Made by a program: the position numbers and the translations under genes. Positions 6,814-10,056 of a DNA stretch of 10,056 bases are shown here, piece after piece (position 1 is the first letter of the stretch; every line of letters begins with the position of its first letter). Source of the stretch: Alphaproteobacteria bacterium (GTDB lineage: Bacteria; Pseudomonadota; Alphaproteobacteria; CBDBCS01; JAHZLG01); assembly GCA_022599995.1 (NCBI GenBank), contig JAHZLG010000126.1, positions 1 to 10,056 on the forward strand. Direction: 5' to 3'. A model generated the notes under the pieces. The model saw only the letters and a program-made list of their open reading frames with translations, ran no database searches and had not been told where the DNA came from.

Positions 6814-8619
6814 CTAAAAGCGGAACACACCAAACGAGGTCGTCGATTGGGCAGAGCTATCAAGTTTTTCACGCGATGCGCGTGCCACAATCCGCCTCGC
6901 CTGAATCAAAACGGCGCGCGTCTGATCGGTGGCGATGATGCCGTCATCCCATAGCCGTGCCGACGCGAAAAGGGCATGGCTTTCGGCGTCATATTGTGCG
7001 GCGAGCTTCGCTATTTTTTCGTCCGGGGCGGGAGGCGGAGGCGAGCTATTCCCCCCGACCGCATCGTGTTGGTGATCGTGCTGGTTGCCAGTTTGCTGGG
7101 TGCTAACTTGCTGACTACCGCCTTGCTGGTTGCCAGTTTGCTGACTGCCGCCCTGTTCGTTGCTCGGCTGCTGATGACCCTGTGCGCGGCGTAGGGCTTT
7201 GATGGTTGTGAGCACGTTCGCGGCCTGCTCGCCGCCCATCACGGCGATCTTGGCAGTCGGCCAGCTGAACAGGAAATTGGGGCTGTAGGCACGTCCAGCC
7301 ATGCCGTAATTGCCAGCACCGTAACTCTTGCCGGCGATCAGGGTGATCTTCGGCACCGTGACCGATGCGACCGCATTGACCATCTGAGCACCGTGTTTGG
7401 CAATTCCGGCTTGTTCGTATTGGGCACCGACCATGAACCCGGTGATGTCGTGGATGAACAACAAGGGCACATCCAACCGATCGCACAGCTGGACAAATTG
7501 CGCCCCCTTCTGGGCAGCCTCCGAGAACAAGACGCCAAGGTTTGCCACAATGCCGATCGGGTAGCCGTCGATGCGGGCAAAGGCCGTGAGCAAGGTCTCG
7601 CCGTAGCGGGGCTTGAACGGATCGATCGACTCGGCATCGCAGAGTGCGTCGAGCACCTTCCCCATCGGCACCACCCCGCGCGACGACTCTGGCAATAACG
7701 CCGTGATCGACCCCCTGTATGCTGGCGGAGCAGCTGGAGCCGTGCGAGGAAAGCGTTCCTTGACCTCCGGGAAACGGGCCGCAGCCCGCCGGGCAATCGC
7801 GATGGCATCGAGCTCGGAATCCGCCGCGTGATCGGCAAGTCCCGACATGGCGGTGTGCACCTCGGTGCCTCCAAGCTCTTCGGCTGTAACGACCTCGCCC
7901 GTCGCCGCCTGAACGAGCGGTGGCCCAGCCAAGAAGATCGTGGCTTGGTCGCGCACCATCACGGTCAGGTCAGCCATGGCAGGGATATAAGCCCCGCCCG
8001 CCGTGCACGACCCAAACACAATCGCCACCTGGGGGATGCCCCGCGCCGACATGCGTGCCATGTTGTAGAAAATCCGTCCAAAGTGCTCTTGGTCGGGGAA
8101 AATATCGGCTTGCATGGTGAGGTTCGCCCCCCCCGAATCCACGAGGGCAATGCACGGCAGGTTGTTCTCTGCGGCAATGGTTTGTGCCCTCAGGTGCTTT
8201 TTCACGGTAATGGGGAAGTAGCTCCCCCCTTTGGTGGCGGGATCATTGGCGATGACCATGGTGTCCTTGCCGTTGATGCGTCCTATTCCGGTAATGATGC
8301 CGCCGGCAGGGGCATCGGTGTCGGGGTAGAGGGCATGTCCGGCAAACAGGGACAGCTCGAGGAAGGGGGCACCGGGGTCAATCAACGCATCGATGCGGTC
8401 GCGCACCGAAAGACGCCCTTGCTTGTGCTTATGCCCCGCTTGCCTGATTGCCGTGGCGAGGGTGTGCACCATCTGCTCGATGGTTGCGGGCGTGGTGGCA
8501 GGCGTGCTCGGGGAGAGGTTGGAGGCGTCTTCTCCGTTGCCCGACCCTCGCGTGTCGGCGGGCGACGGACGTCCTGCTTGCGCATCGGGTGTCACTTGCG
8601 GGGTCAGATTAGCGGGCAT
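6814..8619 (-). CDS. liuB: 3-methylcrotonoyl-CoA carboxylase beta (carboxyltransferase) subunit
   Basis: With the biotin-carrying alpha subunit (LiuD, not in the window) it carboxylates 3-methylcrotonyl-CoA to 3-methylglutaconyl-CoA in leucine degradation. N-terminal carboxyltransferase signatures are ARGIPQVAIVFGSCTAGGAYI (192-212) and IFLAGPPLVQAATGEVV (228-244); C-terminal ones are HDITGFMVGAQYE (390-402), GKSYGAGNYGMAGRAYSP (430-447) and MGGEQAANVL (461-470). GSCTAGGAYIPAM points to the methylcrotonoyl rather than propionyl branch. It ends with FGVFRF, like the FGVFRM ending usual in the family. At 601 residues it is longer than the usual 535 or so, because of about 45 low-complexity N-terminal residues and a Gln/Asn/Gly/Pro-rich insert (479-531). 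AAGGA lies 12 nt before the ATG at 8619; an internal ATG at 8472 would remove the odd N-terminus and cannot be excluded. Confidence 0.93.
   Translation of the reverse strand: MPANLTPQVTPDAQAGRPSPADTRGSGNGEDASNLSPSTPATTPATIEQMVHTLATAIRQAGHKHKQGRLSVRDRIDALIDPGAPFLELSLFAGHALYPDTDAPAGGIITGIGRINGKDTMVIANDPATKGGSYFPITVKKHLRAQTIAAENNLPCIALVDSGGANLTMQADIFPDQEHFGRIFYNMARMSARGIPQVAIVFGSCTAGGAYIPAMADLTVMVRDQATIFLAGPPLVQAATGEVVTAEELGGTEVHTAMSGLADHAADSELDAIAIARRAAARFPEVKERFPRTAPAAPPAYRGSITALLPESSRGVVPMGKVLDALCDAESIDPFKPRYGETLLTAFARIDGYPIGIVANLGVLFSEAAQKGAQFVQLCDRLDVPLLFIHDITGFMVGAQYEQAGIAKHGAQMVNAVASVTVPKITLIAGKSYGAGNYGMAGRAYSPNFLFSWPTAKIAVMGGEQAANVLTTIKALRRAQGHQQPSNEQGGSQQTGNQQGGSQQVSTQQTGNQHDHQHDAVGGNSSPPPPAPDEKIAKLAAQYDAESHALFASARLWDDGIIATDQTRAVLIQARRIVARASREKLDSSAQSTTSFGVFRF
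7078..7152 (-). repeat. 15-bp in-frame minisatellite within liuB
   Basis: Five 15-bp units encode GGSQQ-TGNQQ-GGSQQ-VSTQQ-TGNQH (residues 490-514). On the + strand each full unit carries TTGCTG, the CAGCAA of the coding strand. Units 1 and 3 are near identical, as are 2 and 5. The period is a multiple of three, so copy changes keep the frame. Confidence 0.9.
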
Positions 8620-8631
8620 CGGTCGGGGCTG

Positions 8632-8644
8632 TCCTTGTCAAGGA
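8632..8644. promoter_or_regulatory. Perfect dyad overlapping the liuB ribosome binding site
   Basis: TCCTTG-T-CAAGGA is a 13-nt perfect inverted repeat with a one-base centre, ending 12 nt before the liuB start and containing its AAGGA. It could be a repressor operator or a structure hiding the ribosome site. It does not resemble any operator I can name. Confidence 0.3.
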
Positions 8645-8744
8645 TGCGTGGGCTCGGTTATCGGCACGGTGAGAGAGCACGAGAGGCACTACAGTACACC
8701 AAAGCGTCACGGCGAGAGATGAGGAGACACGCCAGCAAGGGGGC

Positions 8745-9728
8745 TTAGCCTTGACCAGCCAGGGCAAGGGTTTGCTCCCATATCGCCGTTTCCAGTGTCA
8801 CCGGGTCTTGGTCGGCTTTGTCGCGACCGGGGATGCGGGCACCTTCCTCGGCGGCAACCGCATCGACCACCTGCTGCATCCGGTCAAAGAAGGGCGAGGA
8901 GGCCGAGGGATCAATCAACAGGTAGTACTGTCCCAAATCGTGGGGTGCGCCTTCGGGGGCTTTCAGGGGTTTCACGTCTTGGCTCACCACGCTCCCGGTC
9001 ATGCCGGCGGCAAGGAATTCTGCCATCAAGCCAAATCCCCATCCCTTGTATCCTCCCATGCTTTCTAACGATCCTGCAATTGCCGCCGCTGGGTCGGTAG
9101 TCGATTTGCCCGCGGCATCGAGAGCCCATCCTGCGGGAATCGACTCACCGGCTGCCTTTGCCATGGTGATCTTCCCCAGTGCCACCGTAGTCGTGGACTG
9201 GTCGAATTGCATCGCCAGGCCGCCCTTGCCATCGGGCACAGAAAACGCAATCGGGTTCGTCCCGATGACACGACTCTTGCCTCCCGGCGGCGCGACAATC
9301 GGCGAGGCATTGGTCATACCCAAGCCGATCAACCCGTCGCGGGCGATTTGCTCGGTAAAGTAGCCGAGCGAGGTGCACGTATGGGCATGCCCGATGGCCA
9401 GCGTCGCCACCCCACAGGCCCGCGCCGCAGCGCCAGCGTGGGGTAGACCGCGGGAAAAGGCAGGCTGGGCAAAGCCAAACCGGGCATCCACGCTAACAAC
9501 GCCGGGGCGGGGGGCGGACACGGCCGGCTCAACATCACCCTTGACCCGTCCACTTTGCAACTGGCGGCAGTAGCTTTCGAGGTAGTACAGCCCGCAAATT
9601 CGATTGCCGACTGCCTCGGCTTTGCGCACGGCTTTCGCGACCTCGGCAGCTATCCACGGCAGGGCACCGTGACGCTCGAGTGCCGCCTTCGTCGTTTGTT
9701 CGATGGTGTCGAGGGTGATCTGAGGCAT
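8745..9728 (-). CDS. Ldh2-family NAD(P)-dependent 2-hydroxyacid dehydrogenase (malate/lactate/sulfolactate type)
   Basis: This cytoplasmic oxidoreductase family (malate/L-lactate dehydrogenase, Ldh2) interconverts 2-hydroxy and 2-oxo acids with NAD(P). The 327-residue product has the family landmarks: GHAHTCTSLGYFTEQIARDG (113-132), GMTNASPIVAPPGG (137-150), GTNPIAFSVP (156-165), the FDQSTT segment (175-180), GWALDAAGKSTTDP (200-213) and GGYKGWGFGLMAEFLA (225-240). The HxHTC form in place of the usual NSHHFG, and PAGWALDA, recall the ComC/SlcC (2R)-3-sulfolactate dehydrogenase branch, but the substrate cannot be fixed from sequence. The ATG at 9728 fits the family start; the open frame continues to an ATG at 9908, which would add 60 unconserved residues. 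No good Shine-Dalgarno site is seen. liuB follows 125 bp downstream in the same direction, so they may share a transcript, though no leucine-pathway role is known for this family. Confidence 0.88.
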   Translation of the reverse strand: MPQITLDTIEQTTKAALERHGALPWIAAEVAKAVRKAEAVGNRICGLYYLESYCRQLQSGRVKGDVEPAVSAPRPGVVSVDARFGFAQPAFSRGLPHAGAAARACGVATLAIGHAHTCTSLGYFTEQIARDGLIGLGMTNASPIVAPPGGKSRVIGTNPIAFSVPDGKGGLAMQFDQSTTTVALGKITMAKAAGESIPAGWALDAAGKSTTDPAAAIAGSLESMGGYKGWGFGLMAEFLAAGMTGSVVSQDVKPLKAPEGAPHDLGQYYLLIDPSASSPFFDRMQQVVDAVAAEEGARIPGRDKADQDPVTLETAIWEQTLALAGQG

Positions 9729-10056
9729 GGCAAGCTCGCGAGGGGTGAGAGGAGGGGGGAGGAAGTGGGAGGAGAGGGGTGAGGGGATATTGAAACGCCG
9801 ATCAGTGTTGGATAGCCTCGTGCCAGCAGGTATTGGCATCGAGACGATCATCACCAACAACATCAAGCCATCAGCAATGACATTCATCGCCTTGACCAAG
9901 AATAACAAGGACTAGGAAAATGACAATGCTCTTCTTTGCCATTGCCTGTCGATGGCTACCCCTTCCCCCGTCGCTGCTCTTGGCACGCACCACAAACCAC
10001 AAGCACGCACCGCAAACCGCACGAAATAAAAAGGCTAGCACCAAAAAAGACATGGG
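9729..10056. other. Upstream region of the dehydrogenase gene, no confident gene
   Basis: This 328-bp stretch at the window edge holds no gene I can support. Just before the dehydrogenase, 9737-9783 is purine rich on the + strand (repeated GAGGGG/GGGAGG). Further out is a 16-nt direct repeat, GCACGCACCACAAACC (9983-9998) and GCACGCACCGCAAACC (10003-10018), with a 20-bp period. The last 30 bases are A-rich. A promoter for the - strand genes would be expected here, but no clear -35/-10 pair is visible. Confidence 0.5.

Noticed and set aside
6600..6890. 96-residue repeat protein on the - strand (ATPVRH/PCDTS repeats)
   Set aside because: It overlaps the liuB 3' end in another frame and exists only because the 11-bp unit has no stops in any frame.
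6633..6954. Repeat-rich ORFs on the + strand across the 11-bp array
   Set aside because: They have the same cause: open frames from stop-free repeats, running antisense into liuB.
8633..8643. TTGACA as a -35 promoter element before liuB
   Set aside because: The hexamer lies only about 17 nt from the start codon with no -10 in reach; it is part of the inverted repeat.
7828..8748. 306-residue ORF on the + strand
   Set aside because: It is antisense to the conserved carboxyltransferase domain of liuB.
9729..9908. 60-residue extension of the dehydrogenase containing hydrophobic stretches
   Set aside because: The family begins at the MPQITLDTIEQ segment, and the upstream part is encoded by low-complexity purine/pyrimidine DNA.

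Overview
The window looks like part of an alphaproteobacterial chromosome. It is GC-rich, and the PBP2, RodA, MurA and methylcrotonoyl-CoA carboxylase proteins all read like alphaproteobacterial family members. That placement rests on remembered family patterns, not on a search. No rRNA, tRNA, CRISPR array, insertion sequence or phage gene was seen.

Left half (1-5489, + strand) is a cell-envelope block. It holds the 3' end of an S49 (SppA/SohB-type) signal-peptide peptidase, then mrdA (PBP2 transpeptidase) and mrdB/rodA (SEDS glycosyltransferase) only 9 bp apart, and then murA (first committed step of peptidoglycan precursor synthesis). PBP2 and RodA form the elongation synthase, and MurA feeds the pathway that supplies it with lipid II. 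A possible terminator follows rodA, so murA may have its own promoter.

Right half (5627-9728, - strand) converges on the first block and is metabolic. In transcription order it holds an Ldh2-family NAD(P)-dependent dehydrogenase, liuB (beta subunit of 3-methylcrotonoyl-CoA carboxylase) and liuC (crotonase, probable 3-methylglutaconyl-CoA hydratase). LiuB and LiuC catalyse consecutive steps of leucine degradation. The partners liuA, liuD and liuE are not in the window.

The most unusual material is repetitive DNA. The 431-bp gap between liuB and liuC holds two unrelated tandem arrays: seven 20-bp units, and thirteen 11-bp units whose last copy ends exactly at the liuB stop codon. liuB itself contains a 15-bp in-frame minisatellite encoding a Gln/Asn/Gly-rich insert. 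MurA is enlarged by several low-complexity inserts while keeping its catalytic residues. Short direct repeats also sit in front of mrdA and murA and near the right edge. Together they suggest a genome prone to tandem duplication, in spacers and in surface loops of essential enzymes. I found no convincing new defence or mobile system.
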